This document shows, in pieces, positions 8,957 through 17,955 of a stretch of DNA of 64,000 nt (the stretch's first letter is position 1; each line of letters starts with the position of its first letter). A program made the translations under genes and the position numbers. The notes under the pieces were generated by a model. The model was not told the DNA's origin, did not search any database, and saw only the letters and a program-made list of their open reading frames with translations. This DNA is from DASWYT01 sp965246875. GTDB taxonomy: Bacteria; Pseudomonadota; Alphaproteobacteria; Micavibrionales; SZUA-601. The stretch lies in assembly GCA_965246875.1 (NCBI GenBank), contig CBDFFU010000006.1, positions 124,001 to 188,000 on the forward strand, written 5' to 3'.

Positions 8957-10200
8957 AACCGTGTTGGTGCCGGGTCGGCAACAATTGTCTGGTCGCCTTT
9001 GATCTGCAAGACGGCGAGACTGCGGTCATTTAAGTTATCAGGGCGAATGCGGAAAACGCCGTCAATACCCGTAAAGCCAGCCGCGAAATGCAGATTGGCC
9101 GGGTTGGCGGGATCGTAACCTTGAGAGGCTAAAACCGCCACCAGTGCTGTGGCGTCATAAGCCAATGTGCTGAGGCGCGGCGGTTTCGCTCCATACAGTG
9201 ATTGGTAATGTTGGATAAACGACACGCGTTTTGCCGGGTCTGGTGCGGCATAATAGGCACCGTCGATAATCCCGCTGCGGGCAACGGCATCTTCATCCCA
9301 TAACCCGGTACCAACGATCCGCAGCGATTGCAACGGCACGTCATTCTGGCGGAGCAGGCTGGTCACGCTGTTCAACGCTTTGCCGCCGACCGGCAGGATC
9401 AGCGTATCAAATTTTTTCTGGCCCAATTGCTGTGCAGCCGCTGTCAATGTTCTGTCGTTGAAACGCACTTCGATCGCAGGGGCCAAATGCTGACGTTGCA
9501 AAGTGTCACGCACGGCACCAGCGACGGCCATGCCATACGGTGTTTCCGGAATGAGAATGGCGAATTGGCGGCTGCCTTTTTTGGCCGCAAAATCGACGAC
9601 GCGCGCAACCTGGCTGAACGGCAGAAAACCCAGTACGGCCGTGTTGCCGTTTGCAATCGTCCAGTCGGTGGAAAAGGCGAGAATGGGAATATTGGTTTTG
9701 GCCGTGACAGGTTCCACTTCGCGCACATTGGCGGCAAAGATCGGGCCCAGCATAACCGTTGCACCATCGCGCAGGGCCTGTTGTGCGGCTTGGGGCGCAC
9801 TGGGGTTGGTGTCACGCGGGATCAGCGTGACATGATCGGCATGCAAATCACTCAACGCCAATTGTGCGGCGTTCAACATGGCTTGACCCAATGGAGCCTG
9901 TCCACCGCTGAGTGGCACCAGCAAACCGACTTTGACCGGTATGGTTTTAGCGGAAGCGGCTGGCATGTCTTTGGAGGGGGTGGTTACTAGTGGCGCGCTG
10001 TCGATCGTGCTGGCCGGCATGGCTTCAAATTTAGGCACATCGTAAATATCGGTCGCGCTGGATTGCGCGCTTGGCAGATGGGATGTGGGTCTTGTGGTCG
10101 AGGTCGCGCATCCGGCTAATAATAATGTACCCAGCAAGCCAGACAGTATCGCACGATGCAGAGTTTTGGTAGAATGAGGGAGACCGGAGTGGGCAGGCAT
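8953..10200 (-). CDS. LpoA-like lipoprotein, periplasmic binding protein fold (penicillin-binding protein activator)
   Basis: A 415-residue lipoprotein precursor with a hydrophobic segment ending in the lipobox LLAGC at about residues 27-31. The rest is a Peripla_BP_6/LivJ-type two-lobed binding fold: KVGLLVPLSGGQAPLG opens the domain and MLGPIFAANV, LAFSTD and TLAYDATALVA follow. In enterobacteria the gene beside rsmI (yraL) is lpoA (yraM), an outer-membrane lipoprotein that activates PBP1A. Here rsmI, yraN and a BON lipoprotein are the neighbours, so the same role is likely, and a PBP1A gene lies elsewhere in this window. The N-terminal TPR domain of E. coli LpoA is missing, so it corresponds to the C-terminal half only. 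Its start codon overlaps that drawn for the divergent rsmI. Confidence 0.8.
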   Translation of the reverse strand: MPAHSGLPHSTKTLHRAILSGLLGTLLLAGCATSTTRPTSHLPSAQSSATDIYDVPKFEAMPASTIDSAPLVTTPSKDMPAASAKTIPVKVGLLVPLSGGQAPLGQAMLNAAQLALSDLHADHVTLIPRDTNPSAPQAAQQALRDGATVMLGPIFAANVREVEPVTAKTNIPILAFSTDWTIANGNTAVLGFLPFSQVARVVDFAAKKGSRQFAILIPETPYGMAVAGAVRDTLQRQHLAPAIEVRFNDRTLTAAAQQLGQKKFDTLILPVGGKALNSVTSLLRQNDVPLQSLRIVGTGLWDEDAVARSGIIDGAYYAAPDPAKRVSFIQHYQSLYGAKPPRLSTLAYDATALVAVLASQGYDPANPANLHFAAGFTGIDGVFRIRPDNLNDRSLAVLQIKGDQTIVADPAPTRF

Positions 10201-11137
10201 GAAGGTTAATCCCTATTTTTATTTTAGTGGCAGTGACGTGACCGACGAGACATCCAATTTATGGCCACAGGGCTTAAAAGCAAGCGCAGGCCAGTTGGTG
10301 CCGGCGCTTTATGTGGTGCCGACGCCGATCGGCAATTTGCGTGATATCACGTTGCGGGCGTTAGATGTGTTAACGCATTGTCATGTCGTCTATGCCGAAG
10401 ACACACGGGTCGCGTCGCGCCTGTTACAGGCCTATGCGTTGAACACGAAAATCGCCCGGTATGATGAGCATGTGCATGACGCGGTGTCTGGCCAGATTAT
10501 TCAAGCCATCCAGAACGGGCAAATTGTTGCACTGATCAGCGATGCCGGAACGCCGGCAATCAGTGACCCCGGGCAATATCTGGTGCAGGCCTGCCGTGCA
10601 GCAAATGTTACAGTGATTGCCTTGCCCGGTGCGTCAGCCATGACCACGGCCTTGAGTGGGGCCGGTTTGCGCACCAACAGTTTTTCCTTTATCGGATTTC
10701 TGCCGACGAAAAGCAAAGCGCGGCAGACGCTTTTAGCGGAATGGCAGGCGCGCCGTGAAACGCTGGTGCTGTTTGAATCACCCAACCGCATTGCCGCCAT
10801 GCTAAACGATGTCGCCGCGGTGATGGGCCCATTGCGCCGGATCGCCATTGCGCGCGAATTGACGAAAAAATTTGAAGAATATTTGATCGGCAGCGTCAGC
10901 GACGTGCAACAAACGATCGACACCCATACGCATCTCAAAGGCGAAATGGTAGTATTGATCGAAGGCAATGACAATGATGCCAAACCGCTGGGTGACCCGG
11001 ATATCGATGCCTTGTTGCGCGGAGCGTTGCAGACGCAATCCCTGCGCGACGCGGTACAACATGTCGTGGCTGCCACCGGATTGAAAAAACAGATGGTTTA
11101 TCAACGCGCATTGACATTGAGCGGCGATGACGATTGA
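10199..11137 (+). CDS. rsmI: 16S rRNA 2'-O-ribose C1402 methyltransferase RsmI
   Basis: This SAM-dependent tetrapyrrole-methylase-fold enzyme methylates the ribose of C1402 in the decoding centre. Signatures are VVPTPIGNLRDITLRAL, YAEDTRVASRLL, LISDAGTPAISDPG and LPGASAMTTAL, in the usual order. The drawn ATG gives a 312-residue protein with about 36 extra residues before the conserved PALYVVPTPIG block. Because that ATG overlaps the start of the divergent lpoA-like gene, the true start may be a GTG or TTG further in. The gene overlaps yraN by 11 bases. Confidence 0.95.
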   Translation: MKVNPYFYFSGSDVTDETSNLWPQGLKASAGQLVPALYVVPTPIGNLRDITLRALDVLTHCHVVYAEDTRVASRLLQAYALNTKIARYDEHVHDAVSGQIIQAIQNGQIVALISDAGTPAISDPGQYLVQACRAANVTVIALPGASAMTTALSGAGLRTNSFSFIGFLPTKSKARQTLLAEWQARRETLVLFESPNRIAAMLNDVAAVMGPLRRIAIARELTKKFEEYLIGSVSDVQQTIDTHTHLKGEMVVLIEGNDNDAKPLGDPDIDALLRGALQTQSLRDAVQHVVAATGLKKQMVYQRALTLSGDDD

Positions 11138-11486
11138 GCGTTTGCACCGTTACAAGACCGGTTTGTGGGCCGAATGGCTGGCGGCGGCGTATCTGTGGTG
11201 CAAGGGTTATAAAATTCTGGCGTGGCGTTACAAGACGAGGCTTGGCGAAATTGATTTGATTGCGTCCAAAGGACGGGCTTTGGTCTTTATCGAGGTCAAG
11301 GCGCGCCGGCAGCGTGATAGAGGGCTGGACGCTGTCTCCATGACGGCTTGGCAACGCATTGCGCGGGCTGCCAGTCATTTCCACGCCCGACAATACGCCG
11401 GAACCTGGACGGATTGGCGTTATGATCTGATAGTTGTCACCCCGTGGCGGTTGCCGTATCATCAGAAAGATACTTATCGTCCTTAA
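11127..11486 (+). CDS. yraN: YraN/UPF0102 family endonuclease-like protein
   Basis: A 119-residue protein with the UPF0102 core. GLWAEWLAAAYLWCKGYKIL is the N-terminal helix, then comes WRYKTRLGEIDLIA, and then FIEVKAR. The E-x-D...EVK arrangement is that of the PD-(D/E)xK nuclease fold, though no substrate is established for the family. It overlaps rsmI and precedes the BON lipoprotein, the same order as yraL-yraN-yraP in enterobacteria. Length is standard. Confidence 0.9.
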   Translation: MTIERLHRYKTGLWAEWLAAAYLWCKGYKILAWRYKTRLGEIDLIASKGRALVFIEVKARRQRDRGLDAVSMTAWQRIARAASHFHARQYAGTWTDWRYDLIVVTPWRLPYHQKDTYRP

Positions 11487-11521
11487 AGGTCGCCCCTAAA
11501 GATTATTGTTGGAGAATGTCG

Positions 11522-12313
11522 ATGCGCGTTTTATCTGTTGCCTTGTTGTCTGTTTTGATGACGACCGCCTGTGCGCCGGTGGGCTTACTAGTCGGTGCCG
11601 GAGCAACCGTGGGTACAGCCGCGTCGAAAGAAGGCGGTTTGAGCCAGTCCGTCTCTGACAAACGCATAACGTTGTATATTCAAGACGCCTGGTTCCGTTA
11701 TGACACCTCGATGCTGCGCAAATTGAATGTGACCTCGACCGAAGGCCGCGTGTTGTTGACGGGGATCGTGCAAAATTCACAAGCGCGGGTTGATGCGGTG
11801 CGTTTGGCATGGCAGGCCCCGGGCGTGAAACAGATCATCAACGAAATCAAAGTCGAAGGCAGCGAAGGCCTCAGCGGTTACAGCCGTGACAAATGGATCG
11901 CCGCCCAACTGCGCAGCAAACTGGTGTTCGACAAGGACATCGAATCCATCAATTACACCACTGAAACCGTCGGCGGCATCATCTATATCATGGGCGTCGC
12001 GCAAAACCAGGCCGAGCTGGACCGCGTGATGGGCTATGCCCGCTCGATCCGCTATGTGAAAGATGTCGTGTCGTATGCCCGCGTCATCGATCAGAATGGC
12101 GGCTATAACAGCAAGACGAATAGTGCGCCGATGCAGACCAATAATTACACCAGCAGCACATCGTCGTCGGGGTCATACAATAACGCGGCGTCCAGTGCGC
12201 CGGTGTCTTCGTCGTCTTCATCAAATGCGACCAATGGTGGCGGGTATGATTATCAGCCGGAATCACGTCGTGGCGCGCTGGTGGAGAGTGGCGATCTGGC
12301 GCCGGTGAAATAG
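11522..12313 (+). CDS. BON-domain lipoprotein, DolP (YraP)-like
   Basis: The start at 11522 is preceded seven bases upstream by GGAG; the ATG at 11516 is too close to that site and upstream starts overlap yraN. The 263-residue product begins with a lipoprotein signal and lipobox MTTAC. Two BON domains follow, roughly residues 50-115 and 125-195, with the pattern GRVLLTGIVQN and GGIIYIMGVAQNQAEL. In E. coli DolP this double BON module binds anionic phospholipid and helps outer-membrane integrity. The last 65 residues or so are a low-complexity Ser/Asn tail not found in DolP. It closes the rsmI-yraN operon. Confidence 0.88.
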   Translation: MRVLSVALLSVLMTTACAPVGLLVGAGATVGTAASKEGGLSQSVSDKRITLYIQDAWFRYDTSMLRKLNVTSTEGRVLLTGIVQNSQARVDAVRLAWQAPGVKQIINEIKVEGSEGLSGYSRDKWIAAQLRSKLVFDKDIESINYTTETVGGIIYIMGVAQNQAELDRVMGYARSIRYVKDVVSYARVIDQNGGYNSKTNSAPMQTNNYTSSTSSSGSYNNAASSAPVSSSSSSNATNGGGYDYQPESRRGALVESGDLAPVK

Positions 12314-12400
12314 TTTTTAATCTCATCCTGGGAGCAGTAAAGCGAATACCGGTAGCAATCGACCGTCGGAATCTGTCTTTTAAAATTTATTGAATTAATA

Positions 12401-12430
12401 TCCCGGATATTTGATTTGCAAATTCCGGGA
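12401..12430. terminator. Hairpin between convergent BON lipoprotein and hflC
   Basis: Arms TCCCGGA (12401-12407) and TCCGGGA (12424-12430) pair perfectly, and part of the 16-base AT-rich loop can extend the stem. Runs of A and T flank it on both sides. Its position between two convergent genes suggests a bidirectional terminator. There is no long uninterrupted T tract, so the call is moderate. Confidence 0.4.
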
Positions 12431-12455
12431 TGACATAGTCTTTATAATTAGAGAC

Positions 12456-13445
12456 TTATTTTTGACTCTCAAAATACTTCAAAAAATCATTTTTCGGCGA
12501 CAAAACAAACGTTTTATCCGTGCCGCCCAATGCACTGCGATAAGCGTCCAGTGACCGGTAAAAGGCATAAAAATCGGCATCACGGTTATAGGACTGGTTA
12601 TAGATAGTACCCGCTTCGGCGTCGCCCTGGCCGCGCAGGATGTTGGCGTCGCGGTGCGCTTCGGCCAGCAGCACAGTACGTTCTTTTTCTGCAGAAGACC
12701 TGATTTCCAAAGCGCGTTTTTCACCGAATGACCGGATTTCAGCGGCGCGTTGGGCGCGTTCCGATTGCATGCGGCTGAAGGTGGATTCTTTGAGGTTGGC
12801 GGTGAGGTCGGCGCGGTTGATGCGGACATCGACAATTTCCAGGCCAAAGTTTTTGACCTGTGCATTCACGCGTTCCTTGATATTTTGCATCAATTTCACA
12901 CGGTCGCTGGACAGGAGTTGTTCCAGTGTGGCACGGCCCAAGACATCGCGCGTCGTACTGTCGATCTCGTTGGTCAGACGCAATTCCGCCGCGTCTTCGG
13001 TGCTGAGACGTTGGCGAAATTTCAGCGGGTCGGTGATGCGATAACGGGCAAAAGTGTCGACGATGACCGGCAAGCCGTTGACGGAGCTGTCATCACGATT
13101 GAACGGATCATAAGCTACTTCGGCCGTTTTGATATCGGCTGATGGAGTTGCTGTAACAGGTACGGGGGCGGCGACCAGGCTTGCCAGGCTGCCGCGTTCG
13201 TTGGCGAGCAAAATGCGTTCCGGGCGCGGGTCGACATCCAGAATGCGTTTGTCGAAATATTGCGCCTGTTGCAGAAACGGCCATTTAAAATGCGGGCCGG
13301 CGGTGCGGATGATGCGTTTCGGTTCACCCAATTGCAGCACCAGAACCTGTTCATATTCACGCACGATGAACAAGGTGCTGTTCAACAGGAAAATGACAGC
13401 AAAACCCAGGAAGATGTAAAGCAAGGTGTGACGTGAGGCGTTCAT
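12456..13445 (-). CDS. hflC: Protease modulator HflC
   Basis: A 329-residue SPFH/band-7 protein. A single N-terminal membrane anchor (about residues 8-28) is followed by IVREYEQVLVLQLGEP, then the band-7 core, with VDVRINRADL near the middle and a coiled-coil helix containing RAQRAAEIRSFGEKRALEIR. HflC pairs with HflK to form the large cage around FtsH that limits its proteolysis. The C-terminal part with FYAFYRSLDAYRSALG is typical. It starts five bases after hflK stops, so the two are co-transcribed. The usual downstream degP-type protease gene is absent. Confidence 0.95.
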   Translation of the reverse strand: MNASRHTLLYIFLGFAVIFLLNSTLFIVREYEQVLVLQLGEPKRIIRTAGPHFKWPFLQQAQYFDKRILDVDPRPERILLANERGSLASLVAAPVPVTATPSADIKTAEVAYDPFNRDDSSVNGLPVIVDTFARYRITDPLKFRQRLSTEDAAELRLTNEIDSTTRDVLGRATLEQLLSSDRVKLMQNIKERVNAQVKNFGLEIVDVRINRADLTANLKESTFSRMQSERAQRAAEIRSFGEKRALEIRSSAEKERTVLLAEAHRDANILRGQGDAEAGTIYNQSYNRDADFYAFYRSLDAYRSALGGTDKTFVLSPKNDFLKYFESQK

Positions 13446-13450
13446 GGCGA

Positions 13451-14584
13451 TTAATCCTTGTCGCTTGGGCTGCGCGGTGTGATGGGCGTTGCGCGTTGCA
13501 GATCATTCAAATTGAGAAAGGACACGGGGGCTGAGCCGCTGCCATCGGTGATAATCACGCGATTTTTTTCTAAAACTTCCTGAACCGCATCGATATAGAG
13601 ACGTGACCGCGTAACGGCCGGCGATTTCACATAGACGGAATACACATCGTCAAAGCGTTTGGCTTCACCCTTGGCTTGGGAGACGACTTGTTCCTTGTAG
13701 CCTTCGGCTTCCTTGGTCAGGCGAATCGCGTCACCCTGCGCACGCGGCACAATTTCGTTGCGGTATTTATAGGCTTGGTTCTTATTGGTTTCAGCCTGTT
13801 GGGTGGCGCGGATGACATCTTCAAAGGCTTCCAAAACGGGCGGCGGGACGCTGGCGTCTTGGATTAAGACTTGCGTGATCGACACGCCCGACTGATAGCT
13901 GTCGAGAATGGCCTGCATATTGGCGCGCACGCGGTTGGCGACGTCTTCACGCTGATCAGTAATAATATCCTGTAAATCATGCTGGCCAACGATTTCACGC
14001 ATGGCGCTTTCGGCGACTTTTTTGATCGTGTTTTCCGGGTCGCGAATGTTATAGAGAAAATCACGCGCCGTACCGATTTTCCATTGCACGACAAAATCAA
14101 TGTCGACGATGTTCGCGTCGCCCGTCAGCATTTCGCTTTCTTCGGGCGTATCGAGGCGTTCGCCATTCGCACCGCGAAAACCGATCTCTAGGCGTTGTTC
14201 GAACGTGACATTCAATTTTTGCGCAGTTTCAAACGGCCACGGCCAATGATAATTCAAACCCTGTTCTTCGACCGTATCGGTGTAACGGCCAAAACGGGTA
14301 ATGATCGCTTGTTGTTCCGGTTCAACACGATAGAGGCCGCTGGCCAGCCATAACAATAAAACGGCGAGCAATCCCAAAGCGATTTTTTGGGAATTGTCGC
14401 CCGATTGACGCAGCCAGTTCAGAAAGGGTGGTGTGCCACCGCCATTGTTGAAACTCTGCCAGTTTTTCGGCGGGATCGGACCTTTTGGGCCAAATGGTTT
14501 TGCGGCATCGGGTTTTTGATTGTCCGCTGGCCGTGGCCCCCATGGATTATCAGTCATCAGAAGGTGATTGTTATCATGGGCCAT
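13451..14584 (-). CDS. hflK: FtsH protease activity modulator HflK
   Basis: The start at 14584 gives a 377-residue protein opening with the Gly/Pro/Asn-rich cytoplasmic tail usual for HflK, including NPWGPRP. A longer in-frame reading back to 15079 lies opposite mrp and is not coding. One membrane helix (about 67-87) precedes YRVEPEQQAIITRFGRYT, and the SPFH domain follows with DIDFVVQWKI and the helix with NEIVPRAQGDA. It forms a hetero-oligomer with HflC around FtsH, with the SPFH domains on the periplasmic side. First gene of hflK-hflC. Confidence 0.95.
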   Translation of the reverse strand: MAHDNNHLLMTDNPWGPRPADNQKPDAAKPFGPKGPIPPKNWQSFNNGGGTPPFLNWLRQSGDNSQKIALGLLAVLLLWLASGLYRVEPEQQAIITRFGRYTDTVEEQGLNYHWPWPFETAQKLNVTFEQRLEIGFRGANGERLDTPEESEMLTGDANIVDIDFVVQWKIGTARDFLYNIRDPENTIKKVAESAMREIVGQHDLQDIITDQREDVANRVRANMQAILDSYQSGVSITQVLIQDASVPPPVLEAFEDVIRATQQAETNKNQAYKYRNEIVPRAQGDAIRLTKEAEGYKEQVVSQAKGEAKRFDDVYSVYVKSPAVTRSRLYIDAVQEVLEKNRVIITDGSGSAPVSFLNLNDLQRATPITPRSPSDKD

Positions 14585-14654
14585 GGTTTTTACTTTCTGA
14601 CGTGATATTCTAAAGTCATCCTCTTCTCTATCATTTTCGACTGTCTTTGCCAAC

Positions 14655-15791
14655 ATGCCTTCAATATTCACACGTTTCCGCCAAGCGGTGCAGACGGCAA
14701 GACATGCCGCTGTCATGGAACGCATCCAACAATGTCTGGCGCAGGTCGCCGGTTTTCCAGTGGCTGGGATTGAAAATATTTTGTGTGAAAACGGCCATGT
14801 GCTGGTGACAGTGCAAATTGACACAGCGCAGGCTGAGGCGATGCAACAGCTTGCCTCACAAGCGGAGCAAACATTGCAACAACTGCATGGTGTGCAATCG
14901 GCGCGGGTGATTTTAACGGCGGAACGTGAAGCAAAACCGCCTGTGGCAGATGGACATGTCGCCATTAAAATGGGTGATAATAAATCAAACAGTGAACGAT
15001 TATTGGCACCGCAGGTGAAGCATATTATCGCGGTTGCGTCGGGCAAGGGCGGGGTTGGTAAATCGACGGTGGCGGTCAATCTGGCGGTCGCGCTGCAACA
15101 GCAAGGTTTGACGGTTGGTTTATTGGACGCGGATATTTATGGTCCATCCATCCCGACGATGTTAGGCATTGCTGACCAAAAACCGGAACAAGCACCAGGC
15201 GCAGACGGTGGCGATTATTTGCAGCCGTTGCAAGCGCATGGCCTACATGTGATGTCGATGGGGTCACTGGTCGGTGGTGATGCGCCTATGATCTGGCGCG
15301 GGCCGATGGTGCAATCGGCGATCCAGCAAATGCTGCGCGACGTTGCGTGGGGTGCCTTGGATATATTGGTGTTGGATATGCCACCGGGAACGGGTGACGC
15401 GCAATTGACCGTGGCGCAAAAAGTGCCACTGAAGGGGGCGGTGATTGTCTCGACGCCACAGGACATTGCCTGGCTGGATGCGACCAAGGGGATCGCGATG
15501 TTCCGCAAGGTGGGTGTGCCGATTTTGGGTGTCGTTGAAAATATGAGTCAGTTCTGTTGCCCAAACTGTCATCATGTCACACCGCTGTTTGGTGCCAGCC
15601 GTGCGCCGGAACGAGCAAGAGTGTTAAATGTCGATTATCTGGGCGATATTCCGCTGGACCCGGAGTTGCAACAAAGCGCAGACCGCGGCCGGCCGTTGGT
15701 TTTGACTAACGGACACCCGGTAGCCGCGGCATTTTCGAATTTAGCATTTGCAATCAAACAGAAATTGGATGCCCGAACCGATGCAAGATGA
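14655..15791 (+). CDS. mrp: Mrp/NBP35-family iron-sulfur carrier ATPase (ApbC)
   Basis: A 378-residue ParA/MinD-type ATPase that carries and delivers Fe-S clusters. A short N-terminal MIP18-like domain (about 20-90) precedes the deviant Walker A SGKGGVGKSTVAVNLA near residue 120. DADIYGPSIP, MPPGTGDAQLT and the cluster-binding CCPNC near the C-terminus follow. Start at 14655 or at the Met 20 codons later cannot be separated. It is divergent from hflK with only 70 bases between. Confidence 0.93.
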   Translation: MPSIFTRFRQAVQTARHAAVMERIQQCLAQVAGFPVAGIENILCENGHVLVTVQIDTAQAEAMQQLASQAEQTLQQLHGVQSARVILTAEREAKPPVADGHVAIKMGDNKSNSERLLAPQVKHIIAVASGKGGVGKSTVAVNLAVALQQQGLTVGLLDADIYGPSIPTMLGIADQKPEQAPGADGGDYLQPLQAHGLHVMSMGSLVGGDAPMIWRGPMVQSAIQQMLRDVAWGALDILVLDMPPGTGDAQLTVAQKVPLKGAVIVSTPQDIAWLDATKGIAMFRKVGVPILGVVENMSQFCCPNCHHVTPLFGASRAPERARVLNVDYLGDIPLDPELQQSADRGRPLVLTNGHPVAAAFSNLAFAIKQKLDARTDAR

Positions 15792-15854
15792 TTCGCTAAA
15801 CTATTGTATTTTATGTTAAAAGTCAAAATATTAAACATTTATATTATAATACAT

Positions 15855-15883
15855 TTGACATTTGTATAAAATTGTATAAGAAT
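15855..15883 (+). promoter_or_regulatory. Candidate sigma-70 promoter for the 498-residue protein gene
   Basis: A perfect TTGACA (15855-15860) is followed after 17 bases by AAGAAT (15878-15883), four of six matches to TATAAT, in a strongly AT-rich 130-base intergenic region. The gene's GAAGGA ribosome-binding site is at 15911-15916. Confidence 0.35.
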
Positions 15884-15923
15884 GAATTGAATAGTCCTAT
15901 TCCATTGATTGAAGGACACGGCG

Positions 15924-17420
15924 ATGGCAACACAGTATCAAACGGCTTTTTCCGCACCTGTTTGGGCCTTGACGCCCACTGTGCAAACGCCTGTCTCTTA
16001 TGCGTCGCGCGTCGGATTAGGCATTGCGGGGACTGTGAATGGCAAATCTCTCAAAGATCATCTCGCATTAACCGTCAGCACCAGAGCCTTAAAGTTACCA
16101 ACTCCGGCCAACGCGAATCAAAAACATTACGACGCATTTCGCAAACAGGTCGAGCGCAACGCCGAATGGAAAAATCTTTCTGTTGCCGAGGTAAAACAGG
16201 ACGAAGCCAAGACAATTGCTAAAGCTGACGTTGACGATGCGCCAGAACCCCTAGAGCTGACGGCACCTGATATTCAACCTGTTGTGATTGAAGATACTCT
16301 CCCTGATGAGCCTGAGATCGACATGGCTACGCCGCAGGGTGATGCATTGGAAGCAGAAGAGATGTTGCTTCAACAGCTGATGACGCGCGCACAGCAACGT
16401 ACCTTGATCGCATTGGACGTGATGACGCAATATCTGGACGATGTGTTGCAAGCGCAATCTCAAGGCGGCTTGAACAGCAAAGCGGCGATTAAGGACTTTC
16501 TGGATTATGCGGTGGCGCAAGAGGCGATGCAGTTTATGGCCTCTGATGCCAACCCTGCCGAAATGGTCAATCCGCTGGCTTTGCAAGCCTTGGGGCAACG
16601 CATTGAAACGCTGGCACTTCCATTTTCGGTGGGACATGCAGAAGCAAAGCCAGCTGCCTTTGTACAAAACCAGCATGACATGACCGCACCACAAACGGTG
16701 GCACAGTCCCAAAGCCTGTCGGCACAGTTGAAAAATGATCTTGCCATCATTGCGGTTAGCACGGATTTTGATCCGCTGGTCGTGCAACAGGCGGCATTGC
16801 AACTGCAAGCACTGCCTGAATTGAATAAAGGTTTGAATGTTGCACAGGATGCAGCTGTTGCGCCAATAGCGCCTGTCAGTGCAACACCTGCTCCGTCCAT
16901 AGGTCCAAATGAAAATGCCGTTGTTAGTTTGATTGCGAAAGCGAAAGAACAGAAGGCGGAGCAGAATAGAGAGATTTTGCAAAAAGAATTTGATGGTCAA
17001 ACAGATACGCGTCAATTGAATGCCGCTTATTTTTATAATGGCCAACGTGTAAATTATGGCGAAACACTTCAGGGAACGACAATCAAAGTTGCTGCTGAAA
17101 CACCATCCGGGGCAGATAATTCGTTATTGAGTCGCAAAACCATTAAGCCTCATGCGCTTGTCCGTAGCATTGCTGAACAGCGCATTCAGGCGTTTGCTGG
17201 AACTGTTAGTGATCATACAGCGTCAACACCAGGTTTAATCGTAACAGTCATTAATTCTGATGGCGCAACAGTAAAAGATAATTTATTACAGAAAAAAATA
17301 GAGTTCAATTTAAATGCTTATAAAATTGGCAACGTTGACAATAACCTTAAAGATCATACAGCACACACCATTTATAAAAATCCAGACCTGCGTCAAATGG
17401 GCTTAAGCGTATCGTTCTAA
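15924..17420 (+). CDS. Unknown protein, 498 residues
   Basis: I do not recognise a family. The ATG at 15924 has GAAGGA seven bases upstream; a TTG at 15909 has none. No signal peptide or membrane helix is visible. An N-terminal part with ASRVGLGIAGTVNGKSL is followed by an acidic stretch (about 90-140, rich in Asp, Glu and Pro) and a helical Ala/Gln/Leu-rich middle (about 145-300). A Lys/Glu coiled-coil-like helix comes next (about 340-360), and the C-terminal 130 residues are lower in GC. Acidic and Gln-rich, it could be a structural or secreted flagellar-type protein, since it lies just before the flagellar block. That is position-based inference only. Confidence 0.7.
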   Translation: MATQYQTAFSAPVWALTPTVQTPVSYASRVGLGIAGTVNGKSLKDHLALTVSTRALKLPTPANANQKHYDAFRKQVERNAEWKNLSVAEVKQDEAKTIAKADVDDAPEPLELTAPDIQPVVIEDTLPDEPEIDMATPQGDALEAEEMLLQQLMTRAQQRTLIALDVMTQYLDDVLQAQSQGGLNSKAAIKDFLDYAVAQEAMQFMASDANPAEMVNPLALQALGQRIETLALPFSVGHAEAKPAAFVQNQHDMTAPQTVAQSQSLSAQLKNDLAIIAVSTDFDPLVVQQAALQLQALPELNKGLNVAQDAAVAPIAPVSATPAPSIGPNENAVVSLIAKAKEQKAEQNREILQKEFDGQTDTRQLNAAYFYNGQRVNYGETLQGTTIKVAAETPSGADNSLLSRKTIKPHALVRSIAEQRIQAFAGTVSDHTASTPGLIVTVINSDGATVKDNLLQKKIEFNLNAYKIGNVDNNLKDHTAHTIYKNPDLRQMGLSVSF

Positions 17421-17474
17421 GCTAAACGCTGACTGGCCAGAAACACTTCTCCAAATCCTAGACACGCCAAAACT

Positions 17475-17516
17475 CTGCATGATCGAGATGCAGCAAGCGC
17501 ACAGCTCTATGAGCTG
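17475..17516 (+). other. Two adjacent short hairpins after the 498-residue protein gene
   Basis: CTGCAT (17475-17480) pairs with ATGCAG (17488-17493) across seven bases, and CAGCTC (17502-17507) pairs with GAGCTG (17511-17516) across three. Only a short T run follows the second. They may end the upstream transcript. The rest of 17421-17607 shows nothing coding. Confidence 0.3.
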
Positions 17517-17607
17517 ACTTTATATCGGCTCTGGTCAACACCTTGCGCAGCATTCGCAATTTATCAGGCTGCGCTTGATGCGACTGTGTTATGATGTGAC
17601 AGTATCG

Positions 17608-17934
17608 TCAGGCGTCTTCTTTGACGTGCACCGCTTCATCATGATCAGCGGATGATGCCTCGGGCGCTTTTTCGGCCGGGGCTTCATAGGCTTTCAGCTC
17701 TGATTTCGTCGGCGGGGATTGGCGCGTGACTTCACCGGTCGATTTATCGCGGTACTGGATAATCGCTGTACTCGTCGAACGATCGATCTTAATGACAGGT
17801 GAAAAATAGACGACAGAGGGTTTATTCGCGATCTGGGCTTCGGCTAGTTTCTGTTCCTTGGCTTGATCGGTTGTGACGTCTTGGACCGGTGGCACCGGAA
17901 CCGCAACGGCGGCAATCAGTGGTGTAATGTTCAT
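17608..17934 (-). CDS. FlaG-like small flagellar protein
   Basis: A 108-residue protein. The ATG at 17934 has a strong AGGAGA site and leaves the upstream palindrome outside the gene; an earlier in-frame start would swallow it. The central segment, YRDKSTGEVTRQSPP, matches the FlaG pattern in which a DxxTGEVIRQxP strand-turn follows a short hydrophobic strand. The N-terminal half is Val/Pro/Gln rich and the tail is acidic (Ala/Glu/Asp). FlaG proteins influence filament length in polarly flagellated bacteria. Transcription is divergent from the fliF operon, which supports a flagellar role. The family call rests on one short motif. Confidence 0.55.
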   Translation of the reverse strand: MNITPLIAAVAVPVPPVQDVTTDQAKEQKLAEAQIANKPSVVYFSPVIKIDRSTSTAIIQYRDKSTGEVTRQSPPTKSELKAYEAPAEKAPEASSADHDEAVHVKEDA

Positions 17935-17955
17935 GAGCCTTCTCCTGCTCAAGTG

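Noticed and set aside
12401..12440. Possible dispersed palindromic repeat of the CCGGGATGACAT type
   Set aside because: Only one copy was seen in the window, so a repeat family cannot be claimed; kept only as a terminator candidate.
14585..15079. N-terminal extension of hflK
   Set aside because: It lies opposite mrp, is Cys/Ser rich and unlike HflK; the ATG at 14584 gives the normal protein.
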